Assembly: GCA_964529265.1 (NCBI GenBank)
Contig: CAZGVW010000120.1
Span: forward strand, 19,647-83,646
Direction of reading: 5' to 3'
Length of the DNA stretch: 64,000 nt
Origin: CAZGVW01 sp964529265
GTDB taxonomy: Bacteria > Planctomycetota > Phycisphaerae > Phycisphaerales > UBA1924
Positions 17,765 to 27,782 of this stretch are shown piece by piece. Under the pieces are notes generated by a model. That model worked only from the letters and a program-made list of their open reading frames with translations. It made no database searches and had not been told where the DNA came from. Position numbers and translations under genes: made by a program. Positions within the stretch are counted from its first letter, which is position 1; each line of letters opens with the position of its first letter.

Positions 17765-19842
17765 ACATGTTCATGCGAATCAGATCGATGCGCGCCGCAA
17801 CACGCGCGCTGCCGGCCATCCTCGCCGCGAGCCTCTGCTGCACCGCAATGGCGCAGACGCAACCGGTCGCGCCGCCTTCCCAACCGCCTGCTGAGCCGGC
17901 GCCCAATGCGCCTCCGCCCCGGCAGGCGCCCGGCGAGGCGAATGCGCCCGACCAGCCCCAGCAGACCCAGTTCGCCGATCTGCCCGAGCCCGTGCGCCTC
18001 GGTGTGCGCATCGAACTCCTCAGACGCCGCATCCCCGTCATCCCCACGCTCGTCCTCGTGCCCGATACGCGCTCCTACATCGAGGCCATCGCCGCCTGGA
18101 CGCTCGAAGGCCGCTTTCCCATCCTCATCGACGATGGCTCGCACGCCGCCCGCGAGAACATCGCGCGCTTCGTCCGCTCCTTCGAGCCCGCGAGCATCGT
18201 GCGCTGGAGCGCCAAGGACGCCAAGGCCCCGCTCGAAGACATCCGCGGCGCCGTCGAGCAGGCTTTCGCCGCCTCCTGGGGCGCGGAGTCGTACGCCGAT
18301 CTTCCTGCGCTCTTCGCCGGTCTTGGCTTCGCGCCGCCGGGCGTCGTGGTCGCCGCCCCAGGCGACACCGCCTGGCCCGCGGCTCTCGCGCTCGCCGCGG
18401 GGCACGGCCAGCCCATCGTCTGGCTCGGCGGCCTGCCCCGGAATCCCGGCGGCGTCATGCCGCAGGCGCAAGGGGATGACATGGATCAGCGCCTGCGCGA
18501 TACGCTCGCCGCCATCAGCCTCCCCTGGGATTCACTGGGTGACGCGATCGATTCCATCGCGCTGTGCCTCAACACGCCCATCCGCTTCGAATCGCCCGGC
18601 GGCATGCTCGCCACGACCGATCGCATCGGCCGACATCCTGATGGAGCCCGCTACGCCTGGGCCGGGCAGATCCACGGAGGCGAGGCCGAAGCCGCGTGGC
18701 GCGCCATGTGCTCGCTCTTCCTGCGCCCCACGCGCGCCTTCCTTTTCGATTCCTACAAGAACGAAGAGCCCTTCTCGCTCTACGGCGTCGCGGACGCCGC
18801 GGAGATGCTCACGAAGGCCGGCTTCGAAACCCAGTCTTTCGATCCGGAGGGCATCGGCCTCATCGATTGGCGCGCTCTCGCGATCCGGCCCTTCTCCGCC
18901 GATCTGCTCATCGTGAACACCGCCGGCAACGGGCGCTTCTTCGAAATGCCGCCGGGTGAGGCCGCCCGCGGCAGCAGGGGGTTTGCGTCGGATCTCCCCA
19001 TGCTCCTCCGCCCCGCGGTGGTCCACTACATCCACTCCTTCTCCGCGCAGAACCTCGCCGATCGCGAAGGCCTCGCCCGCCGCTGGCTGGAGCAGGGCGC
19101 CTGCGCCTACGTCGGCTCCGTCGATGAGCCATTCCTCACGTCCTTCCAGCCACCGATCTCGCTCGCCGCGCGCTTCCTCGCCCCCGCGCCCCTCGCCGCC
19201 GCGGCGCGCATCGACACCGCCCCGATCTGGAAGATCGCCGTCATCGGCGATCCACTCCTCATCGTCGCCGCCCCGAGTCAACTCGATCGCGGCGCCGCCG
19301 GACGCATCGACGCCGAGCCGCCCCTGCCCGGCGCGACTGATGTCGGCAAGGCCATGGCCGACGCCCTGCGCGAGAAGCGATTCGAGGACGCCATGTCCGC
19401 CCTCATCATCCAATGCCGCGATGAACAGGCCGCGCGCCTCTTCGAGGCCGTCGCGCACGATGAGAAGGCCTCCCTCTCGCCGCGCCTCGCCCGCATCGCT
19501 TTCCCTGCGCTCTTCCGCGCCGGCCGCGGCGACCTCGTCCTGCGCGCCTTCCTCGCCATGGATGAAGGCGCCGCCTCCGATACGCTCGTCATCGATGCGC
19601 TCTGGCAGGCGATGCGGCCGCAACTCGAGAAGGGCGAAGCCGGCGCGCTCGTCATCGATACGCTGAAGCGCCGCGTCCGCGAAACGTCGCTGGGCGACGA
19701 CGGCGTCCTCCTCGCCCGCAGCGCCGAGCGCCTCGGCGGCCCCGCCGCGGCCACCCTCCTCCTCAGCGAACTCGCGCAGCGCGCCGCGGATGATCGCCAA
19801 CTCCGCATTTTGCGCAAGGAACTGTCACGGCTGGGTGGGTGA
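17761..19842 (+). CDS. Large secreted protein of unknown function
   Basis: 693 aa if started at the GTG that overlaps the previous stop; ATG at 17767 is an alternative. A signal peptide (LPAILAASLCCTAMA) is followed by a Pro-rich linker to about residue 60. The remainder is globular with no family I recognise. The segment VHYIHSFSAQNLADREGLARRW followed by GACAYVGSVDEPF recalls C25/caspase-fold peptidases (a His in the first motif, a small-residue turn in the second), but a nucleophilic Cys is not convincing. The last 18 nt overlap the 3' end of comEC on the other strand. Confidence 0.7.
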   Translation: MNMFMRIRSMRAATRALPAILAASLCCTAMAQTQPVAPPSQPPAEPAPNAPPPRQAPGEANAPDQPQQTQFADLPEPVRLGVRIELLRRRIPVIPTLVLVPDTRSYIEAIAAWTLEGRFPILIDDGSHAARENIARFVRSFEPASIVRWSAKDAKAPLEDIRGAVEQAFAASWGAESYADLPALFAGLGFAPPGVVVAAPGDTAWPAALALAAGHGQPIVWLGGLPRNPGGVMPQAQGDDMDQRLRDTLAAISLPWDSLGDAIDSIALCLNTPIRFESPGGMLATTDRIGRHPDGARYAWAGQIHGGEAEAAWRAMCSLFLRPTRAFLFDSYKNEEPFSLYGVADAAEMLTKAGFETQSFDPEGIGLIDWRALAIRPFSADLLIVNTAGNGRFFEMPPGEAARGSRGFASDLPMLLRPAVVHYIHSFSAQNLADREGLARRWLEQGACAYVGSVDEPFLTSFQPPISLAARFLAPAPLAAAARIDTAPIWKIAVIGDPLLIVAAPSQLDRGAAGRIDAEPPLPGATDVGKAMADALREKRFEDAMSALIIQCRDEQAARLFEAVAHDEKASLSPRLARIAFPALFRAGRGDLVLRAFLAMDEGAASDTLVIDALWQAMRPQLEKGEAGALVIDTLKRRVRETSLGDDGVLLARSAERLGGPAAATLLLSELAQRAADDRQLRILRKELSRLGG

Positions 19843-22470
19843 GGCTTCTGCAACCGGCGCGCCGGCGCGGCGCATCGCGCCTGCTCGAACGGCCCCATCC
19901 CGCCCGATCTCCACCCACGCCGCCCCATCCGCCGCCGTCGTGAGCCACGTGCGCCCCCGCTTCACGTCATCCCACCGCTCATCCCCCAGCCGCGACGGCC
20001 CCGTGGACTGCACCACCACATCGGGATCGAGACGCGTCACGAAATCGAAAGCCGCGGGCCGCGCGCTGCCGTGATGCGGGGCCTCCATCGCGTCCGCCCC
20101 CGGCTCAGTCCACGTTTCGAGAATCGAAGCCATCGCCTCCGTCTCGATGTCCCCGCACAGGAGAAGCCGGCGCGGGCCTGCCGCCGTCGGCGCCTCGAAC
20201 ACCGCGACCAGCGATGCATCATTCGCGCGCCTCCACGTCGTCCCGCGCGCCGGTGAGATCACGCGCCCGATCACGCTCCCCACTCGAATCTCATCCCCCG
20301 CCGCCACCACCTCAACCCGCACGCCCATCCGCTCCAGCCCCCGCCGCACGAACGCCACCGGCCCATCCGGATCATCCTCCGCAGCCTGCACGAACGCTTC
20401 GCCGACGACCACGCGCTCCACGCCCAGCGCCGGCGCGGCATCCAGCAGCGCCGAGTAATGATCCAGATTCGGATGACTGATCACCACCGTGGGCGCCACG
20501 CGCGCCCCCAGCGCCCGCACCGCCAGCGGCAGTTCGCGTTCACCCATTGCCAGGCTCATCGATCCGCAATCCCACAGGATCGCGCCGTTGCCGGAGCGCA
20601 CCAGGTGACACGCCCCATCGCCCACCGCGAGCGTATCCAGCCGCAGCGCCACGTCGCGCCGCAATCCGTCACCCACCACCGCCGCGCCCAGCCACACCGC
20701 CAGAATCCCCGCCGCGCACCCCCCGCGAACGCTCCGCAGCCGTCCCCCCGCCAGCCACCACGCGATCAACGCCGTGGCCCCCGCCGCCCACGCGGCGCCC
20801 ATCATCGGCGCGTTCACGATCATTCCGGGGGCGCCATCCAGCGCCATCGGAACACCCGCAAACACCTCCCCCAGCCACCGCAGCGCGCCCGCCATCGCGC
20901 CCCCCAGCCCCGGCATGACGACGCTCACCAGCATCACCAGATACCCCGGCGCCAGCAGCAGCCCGATCAGCGGCATGAGCAGCAGGTTCATCGCCGGCGC
21001 CAGCGGCGAGAACACGCCGAAGTGATGCATGATCACCGGCGCCGACACCGCCCACGCCACGATCGAAGCCACCGCCGCCTCCTTGACCCACCACCCCATC
21101 CGCGCGCCCGCCCCGATCATGTCCGGCGCCGGTTTCGCGCCGAATGACCGCTCGCGCACCGGCGCCGTCAGCGTCAGCAGCGCCGCCACCACGCCGAAAC
21201 TGAGCTGAAACCCCGCCGACCACAACTCCATCGGCCTCCACAAGAGCAGCACAACGGCAATCCACGCCAGCGTGTTCACCCGGTCATACCGCCGCCCCAG
21301 CGCCTCCGCGATCATGAATCCCCACACCATCAGCGCCGCCCGCAGCACCGGCGTGTTCCCCGGCACGACGATCACGTACGCCGCCGTCGACGCCCCCACC
21401 ACCAGCGCCTCCACCCAGCCCCGCTGCGTGAACAGCCGCATCACCCGCGCCGCCGCCCACGCCAGCAGCGCCAGGTGCAGCCCGCTGATCGCCAGCATGT
21501 GCGCCACACCCAGCCGCGTGAACACCGCGCGCACATCCCGCGACGCATCATCGCTCTCCCCCAGCAGCAGCGCCGCGAGCAGCCCGCGCCCATGCCCCTC
21601 GCCCGCATCCTCGCCCTCGCCCCGCCACTCCCCATTCTCAAGCCCCAGCGCCTCCCGCGCCCGCCCCCGCACACCCTCGCGCCACCGCACCCACCGCGCA
21701 AACGCTCGCCGCCCCCACGACCGCTCATCCCCATCCACCACCCGCACCAACCCGCGGCTCGGCACACGCACAAATCCCGCCGCCCCGCGCTCCGCCGCGC
21801 GCAACCGCTGATCACCCTCACCCGGGTTGTCCGGCCCGCGCACGCCCGACGCCAGCCCCTCCACCCGCACAAAATCCCCCGCGCGCACGCCCACCATCGC
21901 CTCGCTCACGCGCACATAGACAACCCCCGAACCCCGCCGCCCCGCGCCCCCCTCCAGATCCGTCACCCGATCCACATCCAGCGCAAACCGCGTCACCTCC
22001 GCCATCGGCAGAAACTCCGCCAGCCGCCCCCGCGACGCCGCCCCGGTCTCCGGCCCGCGCAACACCAACCCCTCCAGCGCCACGATCCGCCGCCCATCCT
22101 CCTCCAGCCCCCGCCCCACGAAATCCCGCGGCGTCTCCACCACCCGCACCGAAAACCACCCCGCGCCCATCGCCACCACCGCCGCACCCATCGCCGCACG
22201 ACACCACACCCCGCGCGCACACCACCCCACAACCCCCAACACCCCCGCGCCAACAAACCACCACGCCGAATCAACCCCCGCCCCGCCGTGCATCCCCAAC
22301 ATCAACCCCGCCGCGAACAGGCAGAACACAACCACCGCCCTCCGCCGCGGCTGCGCATTGCGCCGCTCACCTGCCCCCGCGCCACGCACATCAATCGCCC
22401 CATCCACGCATGCAACCTCACTGCCCCGCCACAGCGCGCCGCCCCCGCCCCAACGCACGCGCCCACTCAT
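19825..22470 (-). CDS. comEC: ComEC/Rec2 family DNA internalisation protein
   Basis: 881 aa. Order of parts: membrane helices, an extracytoplasmic OB-like DUF4131 region, the Competence-family polytopic domain (LLGESDDASRDVRAVFTRLGVAHMLAISG-type motif, of which HMLAISGLHLALL is diagnostic), and a C-terminal MBL-fold domain with SHPNLDHYSALL near residue 662 and APHHGS. In naturally competent bacteria it forms the inner-membrane channel for single-stranded DNA. Start overlaps the end of rsmE by 53 nt, so a shorter start is possible. Confidence 0.9.
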   Translation of the reverse strand: MSGRVRWGGGGALWRGSEVACVDGAIDVRGAGAGERRNAQPRRRAVVVFCLFAAGLMLGMHGGAGVDSAWWFVGAGVLGVVGWCARGVWCRAAMGAAVVAMGAGWFSVRVVETPRDFVGRGLEEDGRRIVALEGLVLRGPETGAASRGRLAEFLPMAEVTRFALDVDRVTDLEGGAGRRGSGVVYVRVSEAMVGVRAGDFVRVEGLASGVRGPDNPGEGDQRLRAAERGAAGFVRVPSRGLVRVVDGDERSWGRRAFARWVRWREGVRGRAREALGLENGEWRGEGEDAGEGHGRGLLAALLLGESDDASRDVRAVFTRLGVAHMLAISGLHLALLAWAAARVMRLFTQRGWVEALVVGASTAAYVIVVPGNTPVLRAALMVWGFMIAEALGRRYDRVNTLAWIAVVLLLWRPMELWSAGFQLSFGVVAALLTLTAPVRERSFGAKPAPDMIGAGARMGWWVKEAAVASIVAWAVSAPVIMHHFGVFSPLAPAMNLLLMPLIGLLLAPGYLVMLVSVVMPGLGGAMAGALRWLGEVFAGVPMALDGAPGMIVNAPMMGAAWAAGATALIAWWLAGGRLRSVRGGCAAGILAVWLGAAVVGDGLRRDVALRLDTLAVGDGACHLVRSGNGAILWDCGSMSLAMGERELPLAVRALGARVAPTVVISHPNLDHYSALLDAAPALGVERVVVGEAFVQAAEDDPDGPVAFVRRGLERMGVRVEVVAAGDEIRVGSVIGRVISPARGTTWRRANDASLVAVFEAPTAAGPRRLLLCGDIETEAMASILETWTEPGADAMEAPHHGSARPAAFDFVTRLDPDVVVQSTGPSRLGDERWDDVKRGRTWLTTAADGAAWVEIGRDGAVRAGAMRRAGAPVAEASPTQP

Positions 22471-23197
22471 GAATCACAATCGCCGCCGCCGTCGCCGCCG
22501 CCGTCTCGATCCGCATCACGTGCGGACCAAGAGAGCACACCCGCGCCCCCGCCCGCGCCGCATCCGCGCGCTCATCCTCCGTCCATCCCCCCTCCGGCCC
22601 GATCAGCACCCGCACCACGCCCAGCCCATTCCCCGCCCCACCACCCGCCCGCTTCCCAACCTCAAACACCCCCGCCCCCGCATCCGCAAACACCACATCA
22701 ACATCCTCACCCGCGCGCCCTGCCTCCCTCTTCAACGCATCCCCCAGCAGCACCGCCCCCCCAATCTCCATCAACCACGCCCGCCCGCACTGCTTCGCCG
22801 CCTCGATCGCCACACGCCGCAGACGCTCCAGCCGCGCACCCGTCGCCCGCTCCTCACTCCGCTCCGTCTCCAGCGGCGTCCACCGCGCCGCCCCGACCTG
22901 GCTCAGCGCATCCACCAGGTCCGAAGCCCGCGGCCCCTTCGGCAATGCCGCGAACACCTCCACCCGAGGCCGGACCGACTCCTCCCGCCGCAAGCCCACC
23001 ACCCGCAGCGCCACCTCACCCCGCCGCGCCGCAACCACCTCCGCCTCCACCACCAGCCCCTGCCCGTTCAGCACCACCGCCGCATCCCCCGCGCGCAATC
23101 GCTTCACACGCGTCGCGTGCTCCGCCTCCTCGCCCTCGATGTACAGTTCCCCCGCCTCCGGATCCGCGCTCTCCAGAAACAGCGTGTGCTTACGCAT
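22418..23197 (-). CDS. rsmE: 16S rRNA (uracil1498-N3)-methyltransferase
   Basis: 259 aa from ATG at 23197 (MRKHTLFLES); the longer frame upstream is Arg/Gly-rich. N-terminal PUA-like domain (EAEHATRVKRLRAGD) and C-terminal SPOUT methyltransferase with the SAM-binding knot LIGPEGGW and LGPHVMRIETAA. Methylates helix 44 of 16S rRNA. It precedes comEC and overlaps it, suggesting cotranscription. Confidence 0.93.
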   Translation of the reverse strand: MRKHTLFLESADPEAGELYIEGEEAEHATRVKRLRAGDAAVVLNGQGLVVEAEVVAARRGEVALRVVGLRREESVRPRVEVFAALPKGPRASDLVDALSQVGAARWTPLETERSEERATGARLERLRRVAIEAAKQCGRAWLMEIGGAVLLGDALKREAGRAGEDVDVVFADAGAGVFEVGKRAGGGAGNGLGVVRVLIGPEGGWTEDERADAARAGARVCSLGPHVMRIETAAATAAAIVIHEWARALGRGRRAVAGQ

Positions 23198-23403
23198 CGC
23201 AACGCGCGCCCGTCCGCCCAACCCGTCCCGCGGCTGCCACCGCCGCGGCTTCCCCCCGCCCAAACCCCCCGCGCCCCGCCAACACCCCCGAAATCCACCA
23301 AAAATCCCCCGCCCGAAGCCGGGATTCCTCCCCGCTCCGCCCCCCGCGGCTTGAGTCGGCCCCCCCGTCCGCCGATGATCGGGATAACCACCCTGGGTCC
23401 ACT

Positions 23404-24750
23404 ATGACTGCGCCACGCTCCGATATCCAGCAGGAGGTCGAGCCCGACCTCAGCGAGCAGGTGGACCGCCTGGTCGGAGAGATCGAGCGCACCGCCGCCG
23501 AAATCAACGCGCAGATCGAAGCCGAATCCGCGCCAGAATCCGCCGTTGAGCCCGAGCCCGCTTCAACCCCCGCCGCCCCCGATACCCCCCTCGAAGCCGA
23601 TGTCGATGCGCTCCTCGCCTCCGCCAAAGCCGCGGCTGACAACCTCGCCGACGTCCTCCCCTCCAAACCTGCTCAACGAAAAGCCGCGAACGAAACCCCG
23701 CCATCCGCCGCCAGCGCACAGGACGCCGTCGATCTCGTCGAAGTCGCCGACGCATCCGGCGCACTCACCGCAATCGAAGTCTCCGAAGAGCCCGCCGAGC
23801 CCGTAGCGCCCACAGCCCAGGCCCCGCCGCCTCCCGCCGCGCCGCCATCCACCGCATCCCCCGCGCCCAAACCAACCGAAGCAGCGCCAACCCCGCCCGC
23901 GCCCACCGCGACGACCGCACCCGCTGCGCCAACCCCCGCTGCGCCGGCGCCCACCGCGCCCACAGCATCTGCCGCACCCATCGCCCCCCCTGCGCCTCCC
24001 GAAGAACCCCCGCCCAAGAACATCGCCGAACTCGATGAGCGCCTCGCCGAAGCCGCCGCAGAGGCCGTCGAAGTCATCGTCCCCGGCGAGTTTCTCGCCC
24101 CCGAAGACGTCCCCGACGACCCCGCCCCCGCCGAAACCGCCGCCCATGCGCCCGCCTCCATCGCTGCATCCTCCTCAGCGCCCGCCGCGGCAACCGCACA
24201 CGCCCCCGCCGCACACCCCGCAGAAGCGCCGCCGCAGGCGCCCGCCCCGGCCGCCACAGCGCCCGTGCCCGCAGTCGCCTCCGCAACCAGCGAAGACGAC
24301 CCCGACGACGAACCCGAGCCCCGCCGCCGAGGCCTCCTCGCGATCGTCGTCGCCATCCTCGCCGCCATCAACGCGCCCTTCGCGGCACTGCCCGTCAAAG
24401 TGCGCGACACCATCGGCTGGATCGCCATCAACACCTTCTTCATCGCCGTCTGCGTCTGGATCTACATCATGATCGGCGGCGGATCAGGGGGCTCCGGGGG
24501 CGGGGGCGCCGCGCCGCACGATACACACGCCCCCGCCGCATCCACAGCCGCGCACGGCGAGCACGATGCCCACGGCGCCCCGAAGAAGGATGCGCACGGC
24601 GCCAAGAAACCCGCCGCAAAAGACTCGCACGGCGCCAAATCAGCCGGACACGGCGCCAAAGCCGCCAGCCACGGCGCAAAGAAGAAAACCACCGCGAAAA
24701 AACCCGCCGACAAGAAGAAAGCCGAAAAAGGCGGCGGCGGACACCACTGA
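23404..24750 (+). CDS. Pro/Ala-rich membrane protein with His/Lys-rich tail
   Basis: 448 aa. Residues 1-60 are acidic and helical, 60-300 are low-complexity Ala/Pro/Glu. One membrane helix (VRDTIGWIAINTFFIAVCVWIYIMI, about 330-355) is followed by a Gly-rich turn and a tail with repeated HGAK, HGEHDAHGA and lysine runs, ending GGGGHH. No domain is recognised. TTGAGT at 23351 and GATGAT at 23374 (17-bp spacing) form a candidate promoter. The tail could bind metals or acidic polymers; this is speculation. Confidence 0.65.
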   Translation: MTAPRSDIQQEVEPDLSEQVDRLVGEIERTAAEINAQIEAESAPESAVEPEPASTPAAPDTPLEADVDALLASAKAAADNLADVLPSKPAQRKAANETPPSAASAQDAVDLVEVADASGALTAIEVSEEPAEPVAPTAQAPPPPAAPPSTASPAPKPTEAAPTPPAPTATTAPAAPTPAAPAPTAPTASAAPIAPPAPPEEPPPKNIAELDERLAEAAAEAVEVIVPGEFLAPEDVPDDPAPAETAAHAPASIAASSSAPAAATAHAPAAHPAEAPPQAPAPAATAPVPAVASATSEDDPDDEPEPRRRGLLAIVVAILAAINAPFAALPVKVRDTIGWIAINTFFIAVCVWIYIMIGGGSGGSGGGGAAPHDTHAPAASTAAHGEHDAHGAPKKDAHGAKKPAAKDSHGAKSAGHGAKAASHGAKKKTTAKKPADKKKAEKGGGGHH

Positions 24751-24760
24751 CCAGGTCTGG

Positions 24761-25780
24761 ATGGGACGGCGCTTCGCCGACCCATGCTCTTCGTCCGTGG
24801 CCGCCGATCCGGGAGGCGCATTGGACCAGCAGCAGCAACAGCATCGCGCAGATAAACCCGCGCCCCACGCCGAGCGCCTTCTCCTCGCGCTCCAGGCCGG
24901 CGATATCGCTCGCGCCCAGGAACTCCTCCACGCCGATCCCGCACTCGCCTCGCAACCCCTCACCGAAGATGGCGCCACATCCCTCCATGTCGCCGCGCAA
25001 TGGGGCGGCGCCGACATGCTCGAAGCCCTCATCCGCGCCGGCGCCGATGTCAGCGCCGCCGATTCCCGCGGCGGCGCGCCCCTTCACACCGCCGCAGAAT
25101 CCGGCGCCATCGACGCCGTCCGCCTCCTCCTCGCCGCCGACGCCGCCGTTGACCCCGAAGACGCCGCCGGCGCCACACCGCTCCACCGCGCGGCCCTCTG
25201 GGGCAGCGCCGAAATGATCGAACTCCTCGTCCGCTGCGGCGCCAACGTCAACAACCGATCCCGCACCGGCGAAACACCTTTCTTCTGCGCCGCCACCGGC
25301 GATCGCCGCGCCATCATGGAGGCGCTCCTCCGTCTCGGCGCCGATGTCCACGCATCCCAGAACGATGGATCGTCCGCCATCCACCTCGCCGCGCGAGAAG
25401 GCCGCGCCGACCAACTCCAGTTCCTCATCGAGCGCGGCGCCGATCCCGTCGCCCCCGCCGGCGATCGCCGCACCCCCCTCCATGAAGCCGCCTGCCGCGG
25501 ACACTTGGACGCCATCCGCACACTCCTCGCCGCCGGCGCCGATGTGAACGCAACAACCATCGAAGGCTGGACGCCCCTCCACTTCGCCGCCGAATGCGGA
25601 CAGGAAACCGCACTCCTCGCGCTCATCCACGCCGGCGCCGAAGTCGATGCCCGCAACGACCACGGCGTCACCGCCCTCGACCGCGCCCGCGCCCACGGCT
25701 ACGTCGAAGTCGTCCGCATCCTCCGCCGACACACCCGCGGCTTCTTCTCCCGCCTCCGCCGCCGCCCCAAAGCCGCCTGA
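24761..25780 (+). CDS. Ankyrin-repeat protein
   Basis: 339 aa from ATG 24761. A TTG at 24821 directly preceded by GGGAGG (24811-24816) is a strong alternative start and would give 319 aa beginning with a poly-Gln run. About nine 33-residue ankyrin repeats follow, with consensus GATPLHRAALWGSAEMIELLVRCGA-like units throughout, and a basic C-terminus (RGFFSRLRRRPKAA). Ankyrin stacks bind proteins; the partner is unknown. It lies 10 nt after the His-rich-tail gene, so both may be one transcript. No signal peptide is seen. Confidence 0.88.
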   Translation: MGRRFADPCSSSVAADPGGALDQQQQQHRADKPAPHAERLLLALQAGDIARAQELLHADPALASQPLTEDGATSLHVAAQWGGADMLEALIRAGADVSAADSRGGAPLHTAAESGAIDAVRLLLAADAAVDPEDAAGATPLHRAALWGSAEMIELLVRCGANVNNRSRTGETPFFCAATGDRRAIMEALLRLGADVHASQNDGSSAIHLAAREGRADQLQFLIERGADPVAPAGDRRTPLHEAACRGHLDAIRTLLAAGADVNATTIEGWTPLHFAAECGQETALLALIHAGAEVDARNDHGVTALDRARAHGYVEVVRILRRHTRGFFSRLRRRPKAA

Positions 25781-26324
25781 GCCTCGCGCCGCCTCGCGCT
25801 ATTCGTGCCACCGTCGTGCCACCGACCGCTGCCCTGAGCGGTCTGTGTCTTCACACGTCAATCGAGCCCCACCCACCCTTCGCTTGGACACGGACCCCCC
25901 GGTAGGGGCACGGCCCGCCGTGCCCGGTTGTGCTCCCGCCGCGCAGCAGACGCACGACATCGTGCCACCGACCTCTGCTCTGAGCGGTCAGTGCAGGTGG
26001 CTTGCTCACCAGTGCCGATCCCCAGCGCGCCCCCAACCACACAGCGCGCCCCCAACGCGCTTGACACAACCGTCGTGACACAACCGTCCCCTCCTCAAGC
26101 CCCCAAAGGGGGCGCAGGGATGTAGCCACGGGCGCAGCGAGCGAAGCGAGCAAGCCCGTGGGCCCCCCGATCCGCCCCGCCCCGGATGGGGCGGAGGAAT
26201 TGTCGCGCAACGCGCGCACTCCATCCAATCCCACGCCCGCGCCCGAAACTCCCGCGCTTCCCTTTCACCCCCATCACTCCCCTGTGCAATTCCTGCACTC
26301 ACCATCCAACCCCCACCACACCGC
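25781..26324. repeat. Repeat-filled intergenic region
   Basis: No gene is supported. It holds: a hairpin GACCGCT/AGCGGTC at 25824-25843 inside a GTGCCACCGACC unit, with a second, partly decayed unit at 25961-25989; a stem GGGCACGG/CCGTGCCC near 25898-25917; an inverted member of the GGTGGGCAAGCCACC family at 25994-26015; and an AAGCCCCCAAAGGGGGC stem near 26097-26112. Confidence 0.6.
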
Positions 26325-26330
26325 TACCAT
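26325..26330 (+). promoter_or_regulatory. Candidate -10 for the alpha-toroid protein gene
   Basis: TACCAT lies 33 nt upstream of the ATG at 26363; the resulting leader of about 25 nt would include the GGAGG at 26352-26356. Confidence 0.35.
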
Positions 26331-26362
26331 TCCTCCGAGACACGAATTCCCGGAGGATCACC

Positions 26363-27577
26363 ATGTCCACGACCCGCTTCCACCGCCTCATCCTCGCCCT
26401 CGCCGCGCTCACACTCCTCGCCCCCGCCGCCTCCGCCGTCGATGCCGCCCGTCGTGACAAAGCCCACGACATGATCGACCGCGCCATCGTCTGGCTCCGC
26501 GCCAATCAGGATCAGAAAACCGGCGGCTGGGGTCTCCGCCCCCAGGGCCCGCAGTTCCCCGCCATCACCGCGCTCGTCGTCAACGGCATGCTCATGTCGC
26601 CCGACATCGATGAGTACGACCCCGCCGTCTCCCGCGGACTCGATTTCATCCTCTCCCACCGCAAGCCCGATGGCGGCATCTACGACCAGATCCTCCCCTC
26701 CTACAACACCTCCATCTCTCTCTCCACCCTCGCCCGCGTCCACCGCCCCGACGCCGCCGCGGCCATCAAGCCCGCGCAGGACTTCCTCCGCTCCATCCAG
26801 TGGTCGGAGAACACCGTCGTCAGCGCCGATTCACCCTCCGCCCCCGCCAACGCAACCTCCGTCAAGATCGATCGCACCCACCCCTACTACGGCGGCGTCG
26901 GCTACGGCGGCAGCGGCCGGCCCGATCTCTCCAACCTCCACTTCATGCTCCAGGGCCTCCACGATTCCGGCCTCTCGAGCGAAGACGTCGCCTTCCAGCG
27001 CGCCCTTGTCTTCCTCCAGCGCGTCCAGATGCACGACGCCGTGAACGACATGCCCTACGCCGAAGGATCGAAGCAGGGCGGATTCGTCTACGCCACCGGC
27101 CCCAACAAGGACGCCGTCGGCCAGGGCGAAAGCAAGGGCGCCACGATCGAGGAAACACTCGACGATGGGACCACCGTCAGCCGCCTCCGCGCCTACGGCT
27201 CCATGACCTACGCCGGCTTCAAGTCGTACATCTACGCCAACCTGCCGCGCGACGATCAGCGCGTCCAACTCGCGCTCGACTGGATCCGCCGCCACTACTC
27301 CCTCGAAGAGAACCCCGGCGTCGGCATGCAGGGCTACTACTACTTCCTCGTCACCTTCTCCCGCGCCCTCGATGCCTGGGGCGAAGACACGCTCGATGTC
27401 GTCACCAGGTCCGGCGCCACCGAGCAGCGCGATTGGGCCAACGACCTCATCGACCGCCTCGCCGAACTCCAGAAAGAGGACGGCTCCTTCGAAAACCTCC
27501 ACGACCGCTGGATGGAAGGCGACCCCGCACTCGTCACCGCCTACGCCCTCCTCGCCCTCCAGCACGCCGTGAACTGA
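26363..27577 (+). CDS. Secreted alpha-alpha toroid (prenyltransferase/squalene-oxidase-repeat like) protein
   Basis: 404 aa; GGAGG is well placed before the ATG. Signal peptide 1-26 (LALAALTLLAPAASA). Several repeats of the terpene cyclase/prenyltransferase type are seen (AIVWLRANQDQKTGGWG, LDFILSHRKPDGGIYDQ, LIDRLAELQKEDGSFEN), each a helix pair with a GG(I/W/F) turn. No DXDD protonation motif of squalene-hopene cyclases is present, so a cyclase activity is unlikely; similar secreted proteins are common in planctomycetes. Stands alone between two repeat regions. Confidence 0.8.
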   Translation: MSTTRFHRLILALAALTLLAPAASAVDAARRDKAHDMIDRAIVWLRANQDQKTGGWGLRPQGPQFPAITALVVNGMLMSPDIDEYDPAVSRGLDFILSHRKPDGGIYDQILPSYNTSISLSTLARVHRPDAAAAIKPAQDFLRSIQWSENTVVSADSPSAPANATSVKIDRTHPYYGGVGYGGSGRPDLSNLHFMLQGLHDSGLSSEDVAFQRALVFLQRVQMHDAVNDMPYAEGSKQGGFVYATGPNKDAVGQGESKGATIEETLDDGTTVSRLRAYGSMTYAGFKSYIYANLPRDDQRVQLALDWIRRHYSLEENPGVGMQGYYYFLVTFSRALDAWGEDTLDVVTRSGATEQRDWANDLIDRLAELQKEDGSFENLHDRWMEGDPALVTAYALLALQHAVN

Positions 27578-27668
27578 ACCGATCCGGCGCCCCCGGCGAA
27601 TGCGAGCGCCGCAAAGGTGCGCCACTGGAGCCGCTCCAGCGCCACCAACGCGATCGGCGCTCCTTGGG

Positions 27669-27763
27669 TGCCACTAAGTGCCACCAAGTGCCACCCTTTG
27701 AACTTGGTGGACACGCCACCAGTGGCGCCCTTTCTTGCACCGGTGGGCAAGCCAGTGGCGGCC
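27669..27763. repeat. GTGCCACYAA tandem units and GGTGGGCAAGCCACC-family copies
   Basis: Three adjoining 10-bp GTGCCACYAA-type units (27669-27698) are followed by two members of the hairpin family at 27702-27730 and 27738-27763. They sit between convergent genes and may end both transcripts, although no T-run follows. Confidence 0.55.
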
Positions 27764-27782
27764 AAATCGGCGCGTGGCCTCG

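Noticed and set aside
21475..23403. Long N-terminal extension in frame with the His-rich-tail protein
   Set aside because: It is antisense to comEC and rsmE; the ATG at 23404 has a plausible promoter.
25594..26324. Several open frames of about 100-140 codons
   Set aside because: They translate hairpin repeats in both directions, with no start signals or conserved content.
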